A program made the translations under genes and the position numbers. 64,000 nucleotides of DNA. Origin: Alligator mississippiensis. Taxonomy: Eukaryota > Chordata > Crocodylia > Alligatoridae. This document shows positions 23,717 through 35,700 of this stretch, one piece after another. A model generated the notes under the pieces. That model made no database searches and was not told the DNA's origin. It saw only the letters and a program-made list of their open reading frames with translations. Positions within the stretch are counted from its first letter, which is position 1; every line of letters starts with the position of its first letter. The stretch lies in assembly GCF_030867095.1 (NCBI RefSeq), contig NC_081824.1, positions 253,643,956-253,707,955 on the forward strand, in the 5' to 3' direction.

Positions 23717-25124
23717 AGTATGGCTGTTAAAAATTGAGGTGGCATTGAGTAACCACTTGTAAAAGTTTGGCTGAAGTGACTTGCCCAGAAACACATAAAA
23801 AGACTCTGGCCGAGACACTAATAGAATGACATTCTCTAGCAGGATATTCAGTTGGTTCAATTAAAAGACCAGCAAATGTCCTCCAGTAGTCCTTTTCCTT
23901 ATTTACACAACATGCTTTCCAGCTTCTTCAGCAAATAAGGTAAGGGTCCTACTGAAACCATCAGTATTCTCCTTTTACTACATAGTGCTGATTCATTCCT
24001 GTAAAGAAACCATTGTTTAGTTTAGGCAGTTTCCTGCTCAGTGTGCTGCCTTTAGTAAATCCCAGTCTGACATTAGCTCTTCCTTGCATTTTAAAGGGAT
24101 GCAGTTGCTTAAATCAGGGATGTGGATTTGTAGATTTGGGCCAAAGCACCTTAAAGAAGTGTTATCTTCGTTTTATAGATGGAAAAAATGAGGCATGAGA
24201 AATGAAGTAACATAACCAAAATTATTCAAAATGCTCTGTTTTTCTTGGCTATAGTAAAAAAAAGAGATGCTTGAAAAAGCAGTTTACTTGGTTCCATGAA
24301 CTTGTCTCAGCTGATCTAAGAATCTAGCTAGGAGTGAAGGAGGAGAACTGATGGGTATGTGGTTGGAAGTTGTAGTGCCAACCTGTGAGAGGGAAGAGAC
24401 AGCTGTGTTGTTTAGTAGAGGTGGTTGGTAATGGTTACTTCCCTAAATATAATAGGATCTTATCTGGGGTTCTATGGTGTTAATTCCAAACCTAACGGTC
24501 CTGCTCAAAAGGAAAGTTTGTGAATTGTAACATACTGGTACTACAAATGGTTGTCTGCAGTTAAGGTCAGAGTCTGGGATGTCATATGCCTCCTATAGCT
24601 CTGTCTGCAGAATGTGAACCTTAATTCTCAAGACTCTGATCCTCTTAGTGCACATACTCAAAAATAGCCCCAGAGACTTCTGTAGGGTGCTGTGCAGCTA
24701 CAACTGTCGACTCTCCCACGTCTGTTCATGGAATCAGGGCTTAACCAATTAAAATGAGTTGCATATGTTTTATACAAAAAGGCCTTCAATAAAAGAACAT
24801 TCAGTTGTGAAGCAAATGACTCAAAAGTCAGGAACCTGAGTCAACTCTGGCCCCTTGTCTGTGTGTGTTACAAAGTAGTTTTTAATACATGATCATATAT
24901 TATTATTTCCTTAGGGTGTTTGCCTAATTTATGGCTAGATACTCCTTTGTACACAGGTTGGTCTATAGTTTAGTAAGGTCGCTGTTTAATATTTATTTTC
25001 CTCATTATTTTCACTACAAGAGAGCTTTTGTTTGCTTCCCTACACATCATACGAACAGTGTATTTGATGAGTTATAAGCTTTGACCTCTACCTCATTCAT
25101 CACATCCTGTCCCTCCTGTTTTTC
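23717..25124. other. Intron 1 segment, nothing recognised
   Basis: A short direct repeat (TTAAAAATTGAG...GGCATTGAGTA) sits at the truncated CR1 5' edge, 23695-23755. Otherwise nothing supported. Confidence 0.4.
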
Positions 25125-25200
25125 TGAGAAACATGGAGGTGGAAGGGACCTGAAGGGTCATTTAGTCTAACTTCCTGTAAAGATGCAGGATTCACTGTTC
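25125..25200 (-). mobile_element. CR1 3' UTR fragment
   Basis: GGTGGAAGGGACCTGAAGGG followed by TCATTTAGTCTAACTTCCTG is the complement of the CR1 tail consensus. Confidence 0.65.
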
Positions 25201-25433
25201 CTAAACTACATCCAAAGTGGAAGTGTACTTTCAGTTACCCTTATGTAGCTTTAGTTCTATTGCAGACTTACTTTGTAGTACATGTAAAATAGATTTTTGG
25301 TAAAAAAACCAAAAAACCCCAAAAACATAACAAAGGACTCTTGTTTCACTGTGGATCTCTTCCTCATATGTTTTGTGCTAGTTTGCCTGCACTATGTATG
25401 AAGCAGTGTATCTACAGGAGAGATAGTATGTAG

Positions 25434-25560
25434 TGATGAATGTGGCTCCTGGCTGAAAGAACAGTAGAACAATGGAACAAACTGCCTGGAGAATTTGGAA
25501 TCTCTTTCATTGGCAGTTTTTAAGAAGAGATATCCGAGATGATTTTGGAACAGTGAATTC
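25434..25560 (+). mobile_element. CR1-like ORF2 3' end fragment
   Basis: Includes GGAACAAACTGCCTGGAGAA and TTTTTAAGAAGAGATATC, matching the W-N-LP region and following KxxL codons at the C-terminus of CR1 reverse transcriptase. Degenerate. Confidence 0.5.
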
Positions 25561-25840
25561 TGCATGTAAATAAAGTGATCATTCTTTTGCTTCTTGGACA
25601 CAGTGCAGTCACATACATCATCTGTGTAGAGGCCCACAATGTACATTTGTATTTGATTCTGATTTCACTCTGATTTCAGCATTTTACGCTGACTTGTTAT
25701 GGATGTAACTGATTACACAAATTATAAGGCCATGGAGAGTCAGCCATAGAGGTTGCATCTTCATTTACAAGAAAAAGGGTTAGAGATAATGTTGTGTGGG
25801 CAAACTTGATATTGGGCTAGATTGAGATGCCTACAAAGTA

Positions 25841-25920
25841 AGGCATTGCCAGTGTTGCCAGCTCTCATGATTTTTGGTGTTGTTCTTGAAGTCTACTCTT
25901 CGGGAATGTGAAAAACTTAG

Positions 25921-25960
<40 letters not shown>

Positions 25961-26058
25961 ACATACATACAAAGAGCTAAGTTTTTCACATTTCCAAAGA
26001 GTAGACTTTAAGAACAATGCCAAAAATCATGAGAGTCTGCAGCACTGCATTGCAATAC
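25841..26058. repeat. Long inverted repeat with (GT)n loop
   Basis: The left arm 25841-25921 (CTCTCATGATTTTTGG...GTGAAAAACTTAGCT) pairs with the right arm 25975-26058 (AGCTAAGTTTTTCAC...CAAAAATCATGAGAG), diverging toward the outer ends. The loop is a (GT)n microsatellite plus ACATACATACAAAG. The structure suggests a fold-back DNA element; no flanking TSD was confirmed. Confidence 0.8.
25922..25958. repeat. (TG)n microsatellite
   Basis: About 18 uninterrupted TG units; forms the loop of the surrounding hairpin. Confidence 0.95.
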
Positions 26059-27808
26059 CCAACTTTGATGTACCTGGCTCTCAGGGTGGAATCCAGAATC
26101 TGATGGTTGATGCCTAGGCTCCTCAGAGTATGTAGACAGAGAATTGCTGATTTTATGGACTGTGATGATGTTTGGTATTATAGGTGCCCAAGCTGCTTAG
26201 CCCCGTTAAGATGGGAGCAGCTCTGGTCATGCTCAGAGGCCAAGTTTCAGGTACCAGGGTAGAACCCATGGAATATACATGTTTCCAGCAAAAGCTGAAT
26301 AAGAGGTTTTTAGGGTCACAGATTTGGGCTTAGATGCCTAACTTCAGTCTGAGTCCTTTGTTATGTGCCCAAAGTCCATTCCTGGATCTGACCGTTCGAC
26401 ATTTTCTGCCTTTTTTTTTTTTTGAGCCTCACTTAGCAACCTTAATGTTGTTTTAAAATTTTAACATGACATTTTATATGAAATGCAAAGGAATACTTAT
26501 AAGGCAGAGAAGAAGCATCCTGGGGAACCCTTCCATAGGCACTCACATCCGGAGTACCAGTCCAGGCCAGTCCTGAGGGCTGCTCTACATTGTGCCAGCT
26601 GGCAATGGCTCCAGTGACCATTTTGGTTCCTGAGGAACAGAAATGTCCCAACTACACATGCTTCTCCTGAACATGCTTCTTGTACCATGGGTGGAAATTG
26701 CGTTGTTTCCATTCAGCTGCTTAGGGATGTCAAGAGAATCCTCAGAGCAGATCTGCTAGTTTTCGTTACTGCCAAAGTGGCGTGAGGCAGCCACAGAAAA
26801 GCCAGGTTTCATTCAGTGTATTACTTCAAACCTTGTGAGAGGAGATATTGTCAAGCATCATATGCACAGAATTCCACATCCACCATCAGGGATCAAAAAC
26901 AGTCCTCAAATTGTGTACAGCAGGACTGTCATAGACAGTTTGAAGATTGCTAATGATAAATGGTTAAATATTATCCATGTTGTGTGGTACCTTTCTCTGC
27001 AAGATATTATGTTGCAAGTGATAAACCTGCTTGAATATGCTCCAAATCTGGCATAAAATCAAAATTTAACTGGAACACTGAAAGACGTACAGTGTCTCAA
27101 CATTCTCAACGTTCTTCATACTTAAAAATGGCTGAACCATTGTAGTTCATACATTCAAAAAATAAAATCAAACTCTCACAATCCCTACATTTGGACAGAG
27201 AGTAGTCTGGAAAAATTTCATCTTGAAGAGAAAGCAGAAAATGGTTACAAAATTGTAAAAGGCTTTTAAAATTAGAAAGGATTGGGGTATCTTAACTATA
27301 GGTCTTTCAATATATTCCACATATAATTTCCAAGTCAGTGACACTTTTTTTACTTCCAGTTAAGGATAGAGAAGTATTTTATTTTTGGTGTTTTGAATCA
27401 TGGTGGAGGGAGGCAGGAACAGGAACATTTCCTTTTAGGACTTGCAAGCATGTTGAATATTTTACAATTCTGGTAAGTATCCACAGAGTAGTTCTCCACT
27501 GGACTAATGATAATCTGGACAGAGCATATTTTCTGTCTGCAGATTTTTATGGGTAAATGCTGCCACAGCAACAAAAATCAATACAAACTTTTACTTGAAT
27601 TACTTTGACTGGGGCCAGATTCTCAGCTCCCACTCACAAAAAAACTCCCATTTAAGTTAATGTCCCACATGTACCTATGGTGAAGCACTGGAGTTAATGC
27701 TCACTTACAGCAACCTGAATTAGACCCACTGGGATTTTTACACATGGTGAGACTCCAGGTTTTCTTTCCTGTTCCACTGGCACTAATGGGTGTAGGAAGG
27801 GCTATAAT
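26059..27808. other. Intron 1 segment, nothing recognised
   Basis: No exon-like or repeat structure that I can support. Confidence 0.4.
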
Positions 27809-28046
27809 GGGTGTGTCTACATGTTCATTAATATGCTGTAATTACAGCACATTAAGTTTAGTATCTGTAATAAATGGGCTGTAATCAAAGCTACTGCACA
27901 TTAGTGCCAGTGCATGCTTTTTAAGTGGTGCTAATGTGCAGCACAGTAGACTAATTCTACTCTGCATTAGCATGATTTTTGCATGCTGGGCTAATGCGCA
28001 GTAGAATTAGTCTACTGTGCTGTTAGCGTCTCATGGAGATGCTTCC
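27809..28046. mobile_element. GTCTACA-ended MITE with palindromic interior
   Basis: Left end GGGTGTGTCTACATG; right end complement GGAAGCATCTCCATGAG, diverged. The interior 27945-28024 is a near palindrome (CAGTAGACTAATTCTACT against AGTAGAATTAGTCTACTG). Flanking triplets AAT and AGT do not match exactly. Confidence 0.6.
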
Positions 28047-28576
28047 AGTGGGTCTTCAGCATGGGCTCTGCTATTCCTGTTTCTTTGACAGTTCCTCTAC
28101 GAATATAAGTGGGATAGAGTGCTTTTGGTGGAGCATGGGGGAAAGGTTAGAAGGGATAATCACTCTCCACAGCATGTCTCCTTAAATCTGTAAGCATTTC
28201 TTCACAGTGGATAATACCCTGAAAAGCTTTATCGTTCATGATTTACCTTGCTTTCCAAAGGCTGGCCATAGCAGCACAGATTTAGATAGTGCTAAACTGG
28301 CATGAGTAAAGCCCAGGGAATAATATAAAAGTTGAAGTTCAAGGGGATTTTCCAAATTTTTCATTCTGCGTTTTCAAGAGCAGTCTTTGGAAAAACTGCT
28401 TTTTGAAACTCCTAAGGCTATGTACTGTGACTAACATGGTCATTTATATCTCTACGAAGTAGGTGTAAAACACAACCATACTGATCTGATAATGTTTTTC
28501 TGACTGTTTGCACATGTGCAAGTGGCTGCACTTTGAGGCAGCGGAGAGTCAGGGCACTGGATTTTCTTGGCCCTAT

Positions 28577-28931
28577 GGGTGCGTTTACATGCGCCTATTT
28601 AAGGCACTTTAGCCCAATTTAAGGCACATTAAGGGCTCATGTCTTCACGTGTGTGCCTGTAATGCGCCTTAAAAATGGTGATTTTAGGCTACCCAAATTT
28701 AGGCATGAATAGCTAAAGCGCATTACTGCATGTGTAGACGTGTTAAGGTACATAAACACTTTGTATGGACTGAGTTGGGACTAACTTTAGCCGTGCCATA
28801 TCAGTCTGCACACTTGGCATTAATGTGCATTAACGCATGCATGTATAGACCTGAGAATAAATTGCCTTAATGCACATTAAGATAATGCACATTCAATTTA
28901 GGCATACCTAAATTCACGTGTAGACACACCC
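28577..28931. mobile_element. GTCTACA-ended MITE, TSD TAT
   Basis: Left end GGGTGCGTTTACATGCG and right-end complement GGGTGTGTCTACACGTG form terminal inverted repeats. TAT lies on both sides (28574-28576 and 28932-28934). The interior is rich in TTAAGGCAC and GCATTAA on both strands. 355 bp. Confidence 0.75.
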
Positions 28932-28934
28932 TAT

Positions 28935-29650
28935 GTAGACTTGTTCATGTAGTGAGGACTCCAAGTAAAGATTGGGGGATTCTTTCTTTAGTGTTGTGAA
29001 CTGTGTCAGCTTTGATATACTTGTTTTTAAAGCTAGATTGGCTGACTAAAAGATGCAGTTTGATATTACTTTCTTGTTTTGGGCCAAAATAATGTGAAGA
29101 AATGAAGTCAGAATGTAAGTAACACCTTCTAGAAGTAGAATATTTCAAAAAAAGAGGTAGGGGGGACTTTCTGGAAATAAATGAAAAAAATGACATGCAT
29201 TAGAAAAGAGATCAGTTTGATCTTAGTTTTCATAATCTTCTTTTTTTATATCTTTGAAATAAGGATATTACTGAATTGTATTCATAAATATTTGAGGGCT
29301 TTATTATATAAAAATGATTTAGGAAGTGTTAAGTCCTGCTTCATAAGGGAAAAAAAAGCTCTGAACTTAATACAAAAAGCTCTTTTATTGTATGATACAG
29401 GCTCATTGGTTGTCAGCTCAGATACTAATGATATATAACTTTTTATTTATTTATAAATAATAGGGGCAGTGGGTGATACTTATGGAATTGTTAAAACGAT
29501 TGCTTAAAATCTAGTTTGTTTTCTCTTGGTCCATAGCAGAGGTTTCTCATGGTTCTGTAGTATTTTATTAAATAAGCTTTTACAGTGAAGTTAAATATCA
29601 GAAAAATTAAAATAGCAAAAAGCTGTTCTTTGCTGAAATTGTGGTTTTAC
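28935..29650. other. Intron 1 segment, nothing recognised
   Basis: AT-rich; no supported feature. Confidence 0.4.
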
Positions 29651-29890
29651 TCTGAGGCTATATAAGCTTTAACCATCAGGGCACTGAATGTCTGAACTCA
29701 GTCTGGCCTTTGGATTCTGTCTCACTGGTTATAGGGGGAAGGTAGGTCTTGGGCAGCCTCCATTCCTCCATACTGTTACCTATGTGTATGTGTTGAAGGT
29801 CTTGGTGTGATGGTCGCAGCACTCCGTACAAGCAGATTTATCAGGCACCTGAAAAGACCTCTTACACTTACACCACGATCCAGAGGATTG
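29651..29890 (+). mobile_element. SINE body, relative of 11496-11760
   Basis: Shares CTTTGGATTCTG, GGGCAGCCTCCATTCCTCC and CACGATCCAGAGGATTGAC in the same order as the copy at 11.5 kb. Its tRNA-like head is too decayed to see, and extra sequence separates the two halves. Confidence 0.55.
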
Positions 29891-30479
29891 ACAGTTGCCT
29901 GCTGTGTAAATATCAGGATATCTTCTAGCTCAACTGATTCGCTCTCAGGGTCTAATCAGTCAGATCTTCTGATTATTTTTTTTGTAATTAAAAATAATTT
30001 TTCACTGAATTTTACATCAGCTAGCTCTGCAAAGTCAGTCATCAAAGCTAAGAGAGAATTGGCTGAGTTCTGTTAACAGAACTGCTTACAAATTTCCTAT
30101 CTGTTATAAGCCACTTGAAGACAATGGAGTTATACAAGGTCATTAATGACCTGACTTGCACTTTAGACTTTGTTGTTATTACTGGTGATATTATATGAGA
30201 GAAAAAAATCTTGATTCTGAGATCCCAGAATAAGTGTCCAAAATTGACAGGTGTGTGTGGGGGGAAAAACAACAATTCAACTCTTTTTTTTTTCCTATAA
30301 AAAGAATACCCTTGATATAGAAATCAGAGTATTAATAAACATGTCCTTTCACAATGCCAGTTTTCAATTGGTGTTAACCTTACTGGAATCACCTAGCAAG
30401 AATCTATACATTTTGGAAAAGCTGAAAAGACTGTGTAAGACCTGTATAGCAATGAGCCCTCTGTGTTCACAGATCATCT
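29891..30479. other. Intron 1 segment, nothing recognised
   Basis: No supported feature. Confidence 0.4.
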
Positions 30480-31545
30480 TATAGAAGATTAGCTAGCTCT
30501 ATGGCATTGTACCTTCCTTGAGCCTCAGCTCTCTGGATAGCCTTTCATAGTCTAGGGATCAATGAGTCGACAATCTGCAGGCTGAAGGTGGAGAAAGGGC
30601 AGGGTCCTTACCAGCCATGCCAACTGGAAACTAGCCAGATAGTTTCAAAAGGCAAGGGTGCAGTGGCAGCATAGGGACATGAGGAGATCTCTAGTGACTT
30701 GCTGGTTCTGGATCTCTTCCTCCAGCTGAAGAACACTGAGGAGGACTTTTGTTTCTTATGGGAGGGCTCAGCCCCCTGACCTCCCCCATAATTCAAACTC
30801 TGGTTTCCTGCAGTCCTTCAGCCTCAGAAGTTGTAATGCAGATCTCCTTCCCTGGTAGCCTGCAAGATGGCCCCCCTGGGCTCAAACCCTAAGTTTATAT
30901 GTAGTTGAGGCACTGCTGCCCTGGTCTTATAACCTCCCTGCCCCCACAGGTGCTTGTCTTTAGGCTGACTGGCTGGTCTTCAGAGAAGCTTCCAGCCAGT
31001 ACTGTGGCAAAGAAGTTTGGTGCCCGGGGCAAAGCCCACAGTGGCAGCCTGCCCTCGCCCTGTGCGCAAATCTGGGGAGCACATGCCCCCATCAAGCTTG
31101 CCCAGGAGTGCATGCCCAGGAGTGCATGCCCAGGAGAGATGTGGAAACCACCCTTCCCCCATCCCTGCGCCCTCCCCAAAGGAGCCACTCACTGCTCTGT
31201 CCCACACCCTGCCCTTGCTGGACAGTACCTGTTGACACTCTTTCTCTTCAGCGCAGGGGGCAGTTGCCTTGCTTGCTCCCCACCCCTTGCTATGGCACTG
31301 CTTCCAGCTGTTGGGGATAGGAGCTAATGCTCTGTTCCCTGGTACTGCTGTGGCATAGCTAGTTTTGCAGTAGGCAGACTGCCATACTAAGTAGTCTCTG
31401 CCCTGTTGAACTATGTCAGTGTTACTAGCCCCACAGGAAGCACTGTCCTAGCCTAAGGTGCACAGGTAGCCTGTTCTCTGCTACTCTGAGCAAGCAGCCT
31501 GGCCCACCTGGCGTTCTCTACTGCTAGCCCCTCAATAGTAACAGG
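30480..31545. repeat. GC-rich repeat-like block, unclassified
   Basis: Sharp rise in GC content inside the intron. It contains a short direct repeat (GGAGTGCATGCCCA at 31105 and 31117) and ends near AGTAACAGGGAG. It resembles the blocks at 43.5, 55.3 and 58.8 kb. Could be an old LTR or another dispersed element; its ORFs have no recognisable homology. Confidence 0.35.
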
Positions 31546-32600
31546 GAGATTGGGCTTTCTGTTATCGATACATAGATTAAAGCTGAATTACACCTACATT
31601 CTAACCAAGGGACTCACAACTATCCAAAATAACTCTGAATTAAGTCATTTTCATCAGCATGTTTGTATTAAGTACTAAAATAATTAATGGTGTTAATAGA
31701 TTTAAAAGAAAAAAGTACCATAATTTCTGAACTTTCGTGACAGGGAAACCTCTGGAGTTTAGAGCATATCACATTGTAAATTCATATCTTGTGACCATAG
31801 CTAAACATTTCTGGGAATTGTGCCCAAATAGGATAAATGCAATGACAATAGTCATGACTCAGCAGACCACTTTTAGGATGCTCCCAGTTTTTTCACTATG
31901 TTAAATAATATAAAAATTATGGGTATGTGTCATTCGTAATCTGTTTTTCCTTTTAAATCAAAGGAAAAATAAAACTAGAAGTACATCAGCCCATCTTTTC
32001 TTAGGTAAGTTGTATGTAGGAGCCACAGCGATACTTAGGGTTTTGTCACAGATCATAAAGGAAGCATTTGATTGAGGCTACTAACAACAGAATGTGATAA
32101 TCTGCAATACTTTAACAAGCTTTACTATCTAAATTTAATAAGTGTTCATGTTCAGATGTTTATTTTTTCATTCATATTAGAGAACATGCTTATCCATTGT
32201 TTCAGCTATATTTGATAAAAAATTAAATTAAATTATACTGAAGAAAACTATAAATTTCCCTTAGCATAGCCCATTGCCGGGTCAGAAATTTCAGAATAAA
32301 TAAAATATCTCTCCTTATGAATAGGAGACTTTCAGCTCATTCTTTGTCTCTCTAACAAGACTCTGAAAATAAATAGGGTTTACAGAACACACTAAAGCTT
32401 GGACATTCATAGATTTTTTGAGGCTAGAGGGACCATTCTGTTCAGTTAGTTTGACTTCTTCCAGAACTCGGGTCATGGACCCTCACCTGATGATTCGCAT
32501 CATTGGTTATAGTATCTGGTTTCAAGCGTAAAGTTTAGAAGGGCATCCAGTTTGGATTTAAAGGCTTCAGCTGAGGAAGGATCCATTGCATTCCTAGTTA
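31546..32600. other. Intron 1 segment with a CR1 tail scrap
   Basis: Near 32408-32465, CATAGATTTTTTGAGGCTAG with AGGGACCATTCTG resembles a complementary CR1 tail. Otherwise unrecognised. Confidence 0.4.
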
Positions 32601-32966
32601 CAGTAAAAGCTCTGTTATCCGACATCCATGGGGAATGGGGGGTGCCAGTTAATCAAATATGCAGGTTATCTGAGAGTTATACTGGGTGAGCGATTCAGTG
32701 ATAAAGTCACGATACAGCACAAGTACAACGCAATCACAATGGTGGATGGTGGATGTTTACAACTGAGACTACTGCTAGCGACACCGCTCGGCAGCATCCT
32801 GAAACTTCCATAAACAACAGATCTATGAGAAGTGCATGGCAAGATGCCAGATGGCTATCGGAATTTTTCCGGATAGGTGAAGGAAGATTTGTATTGCTCT
32901 CTATGACAGGTGCCGGTTAATGGAACATTCTGGATGGTAAAGTGCTGGATAACACAGCTTTTACTG
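32601..32966. mobile_element. pogo/Tigger-like MITE, TA target site
   Basis: Left end CAGTAAAAGCTCTGTTATCC; right-end complement CAGTAAAAGCTGTGTTATCC. TA lies immediately outside both ends (32599-32600 and 32967-32968). The terminal sequence and TA duplication are those of Tc1/mariner-superfamily Tigger elements. 366 bp, no transposase. Confidence 0.85.
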
Positions 32967-32968
32967 TA

Positions 32969-33765
32969 CCTTGTTCCATTGGTTAATTATCCTCACTATT
33001 CAACAGTTGTGCCATATTTCTTGTCTGAATTTGTGCAGCTTCAGATTCCATTCTAAGCCTTGGTTCTCTTTATGGCTTTTCCCTGCTAGATTAAAGAACT
33101 GTTTATTATCAGAAATCACTTCCCCATCTAGATAATTATATGCCATGGACAAGTCAGTCATCTCTTAACCTTCTTATGTGGAAACATTAAGTCCCTGGTT
33201 TCCAGCATAAAGGACTAGCTATTGCTGCTGGCTTCCAAGATAGGCTTTCTCTAGCCACTGGATCAGCTGCAGCTCCCCGTTCAAGGGACTGTCCATATGA
33301 CTGACTTTTGCTGAACAACACCCTAAATTTCCAGTCTATGAGTAGTGATTAGTCTGCTTCAGGGGTGACATGTAGGGGGTGCATGTGGGTGCACATGCCC
33401 CCCTGAGCATGGTGGTGCACCCCTTACAAAAAGGCAGCACCCACTCCGGCTGGCCTGGGATCCATGTACACGCCCCTGGCTGGACTGCACCTCACACAGC
33501 ATCCATTTGGGCCACTCTAGGTGCAGACAGAAGAGCAACTCCTTGTTATAAATCATGGCACTTTTGCTCTGGACCTTGACTAGATAGCTCAGCTGAAGAA
33601 CTTTGGCATCTGCTCTCAGCTCTGTATCTTGGACTTGACCCTTTGTCCTGCCTCCCTGGCTATTGAGCTTTGGCTCTTGGTTTCTTACTTCCCGCTAGGT
33701 CAGGAGATCAAGCTGCTGTTTAGAGCATTTGCCAGCTTCCAGCTGCTCTCTAGGAATGCCCCTCC
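32969..33765. other. Intron 1 segment, little recognised
   Basis: A CAGGGGTGACATG motif at 33360 looks like a hAT end and is followed by a small hairpin of GGGGGTGCATG/CATGCCCCC. No matching TSD was found. Confidence 0.35.
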
Positions 33766-34024
33766 TGCTTCCCAGCCCCAGCACTGTTTTCAGAATGGGA
33801 AGAGGGAAAGGGAGTGAAGGGAGCTCATTCTAGGGGTTGGCCTGCCAGCGCTGGAGGGTGGGGCAGGTAGATTGGAGCCCCCCTTCCTCCTTCCCGCCAA
33901 CCTCAGGGAGGCTCCAGTCCACCTGCCTCACCCTCCAGCACTGCGTGAAAAACCCCCAGACCAAACTCCCTCCACTCCCTTCCCCCCTCCCATTCTGAAG
34001 ACAGTGCTGGGAGCAGGGCTGAGC
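33766..34024. repeat. Long palindrome (arms about 105-110 bp)
   Basis: Left arm about 33771-33878 (AGCACTGTTTTCAGAATGGG...GCTGGAGGGTGGGGCAGG) pairs with right arm about 33909-34018 (CCTGCCTCACCCTCCAGC...CCCATTCTGAAGACAGTGCT), with a loop of about 30 bases. Arm identity is high with a few mismatches. Likely the interior of a fold-back or hAT-like element. Confidence 0.75.
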
Positions 34025-34099
34025 TGCATTGGTGTATACAGACAGAAGTTTCTGAGGGTACTCCATTTTGGAGCGTCTTCATCTGAATCCTCATGCAAT

Positions 34100-34382
34100 G
34101 AGAGTTCAGATTGTTGCAGGATCGGGCCCTTTTAAAGCACTCTGCAGCTGTGCACTTGTGTTTGGTTACAACTGTAGAATGCTTTCAGGGGCCACATCAG
34201 GCGAAAATTTGTCACTTTTATTTGTGCCTTCTGGGATTTGCACTTCATGCAGCATGGGTCCCAGATTGTCTGGAGCAAATGCTGGATCCAGTATGCTGGC
34301 GGGGAGGGGCAAGGAAGGAGTCCATGGGCCTCATCCAGCCTGTGAACTGGTCCCATGCTACAAGACGAGTTTGACACCCCTG
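34100..34382. mobile_element. hAT-like end fragment
   Basis: Ends AGACGAGTTTGACACCCCTG at 34382, whose complement CAGGGGTGTCAAACTCG is a hAT-type terminus. Upstream lies CTCATCCAGCCTGTG. The 8 bases outside do not match those outside the CAGGGGTGACATG motif at 33360, so the two were not joined with confidence. Confidence 0.55.
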
Positions 34383-34824
34383 CGCCAGGACCATTGACTA
34401 GCCACTAAGCTTTGCTACTTTATGGACTGTACCACCACAAATAAATAGTTTAAATTTTTTGTCTTTTACTATTAGGCATGTTAGAGCTTGTATTGTTCTT
34501 GACCTTTGTATCCTTTCAGTGCACTTTATTAAATGTGAAGAATGAGGAATTGGACACATTACTCCAATAATGTCTTCAGTAAGGTGATATGGAAATGTAA
34601 TATTTCCCTGCTCCCAAGGATCCCATTAATCTGTTTGGATACAGCATCATCCATTGTTCAGTGGGCTATTTGTTGTGACCGTTGTGTCCATTTCAGTTCA
34701 TCTTCTGAATGTAACCTATGAGCTGTTTCAAAACCAGGAGTACAGTGCTTTGACCAGAGCGGCTAGTCCATTTTCAGGGCCTTGGTAAGTCCTATGTCTT
34801 TTTAAGATGAGAAACTGAATAGAT
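34383..34824. other. Intron 1 segment, nothing recognised
   Basis: No supported feature. Confidence 0.4.
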
Positions 34825-35700
34825 CAGGGGAGGGCAATTATTTTGGGCCTCTTACCCAGTTTTGGCAGGCTGTTGAGGGCTGTTTGGGTAGCCCCACCCC
34901 TTGGCAGGTGCCCTGCCCCTTGACAGGTGCCATGCCCCCTGGCCACCATCTTGGGACCAATGTCCCAATGTCTTTGGTCCCATGTCCCAGGGCCAGCACT
35001 GGTGGGTCCCAAAGCGGGGCACAGGCTGGCAGGGGTCTGTGAAGCTGGGCTGGGCTGCACCAGCAGGGAGAGGGGGGAGCTGGCCCAGCTCCATAGAGCC
35101 CCTGCCAGCTGGGACCCCGTGCTCCTGCCACCTTGCTCTGGGCCCTGCCGGCACTGGCCCTGGCACACTGATGCAGACCCGGGCTCCCGCTGGCTCCCTG
35201 CCTACTCCCTCCCAGTGCCTCTCAGCCCCTGTTCAGGCAGGGGGCAATGCACAGCCCTGACCCCCTGCTTGCCAGCAGAGAAGAATCTGGTGCTGAATGC
35301 AGGGAAAAGTGGCCCCTCACCTGCTCCATGGCCGGCGCTCCCTGCTGCAGGTGCTCACAGCCCATGCTGGGCTGTCCTGAGCAGGCACAGGCAGCCCCAT
35401 GTGGGCTGCGAGTGGCTGCAGCGTGGGGCGCTGACCACAGGGCAAGTGAGGGGCTGCTTTTCCCTGTACTCATCTTGTACTATGCTGCTCCATGCAAACA
35501 CATCTCTCAGCCTTACCTCTGCCAGCCCCACTTCCCCCCAGCATGCAGCATCTACCTCCTGCTGGCCCTGTAGCTCCTTCCCAGCCACAGTGCCCCTGTC
35601 CTTATCCCACCTGGTACCTCAGACTATCTGGTCTGCACAGCCCTGCCTACCTGCAAGGCAGGTAGCCATTACCTGCAGGCAATGCCTAACAGAATGCAGT
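34825..35700 (-). mobile_element. hAT-like non-autonomous element, copy B (inverted, partial)
   Basis: Begins CAGGGGAGGGCAATTATTTT, then GGCAGGCTGTTGAGGGCTG: the complement of the right end of the element at 41536-43026, so it lies in reverse. The GC-rich interior contains one copy of the palindromic unit (35288-35475). The far terminus could not be found. ORFs of up to 261 codons here are compositional. Confidence 0.65.

Noticed and set aside
33360..34382. One complete hAT element joining CAGGGGTGACATG to its opposed partner at 34382
   Set aside because: The 8 bases outside each end (GTCTGCTT and CGCCAGGA) do not match, so a single insertion cannot be supported.
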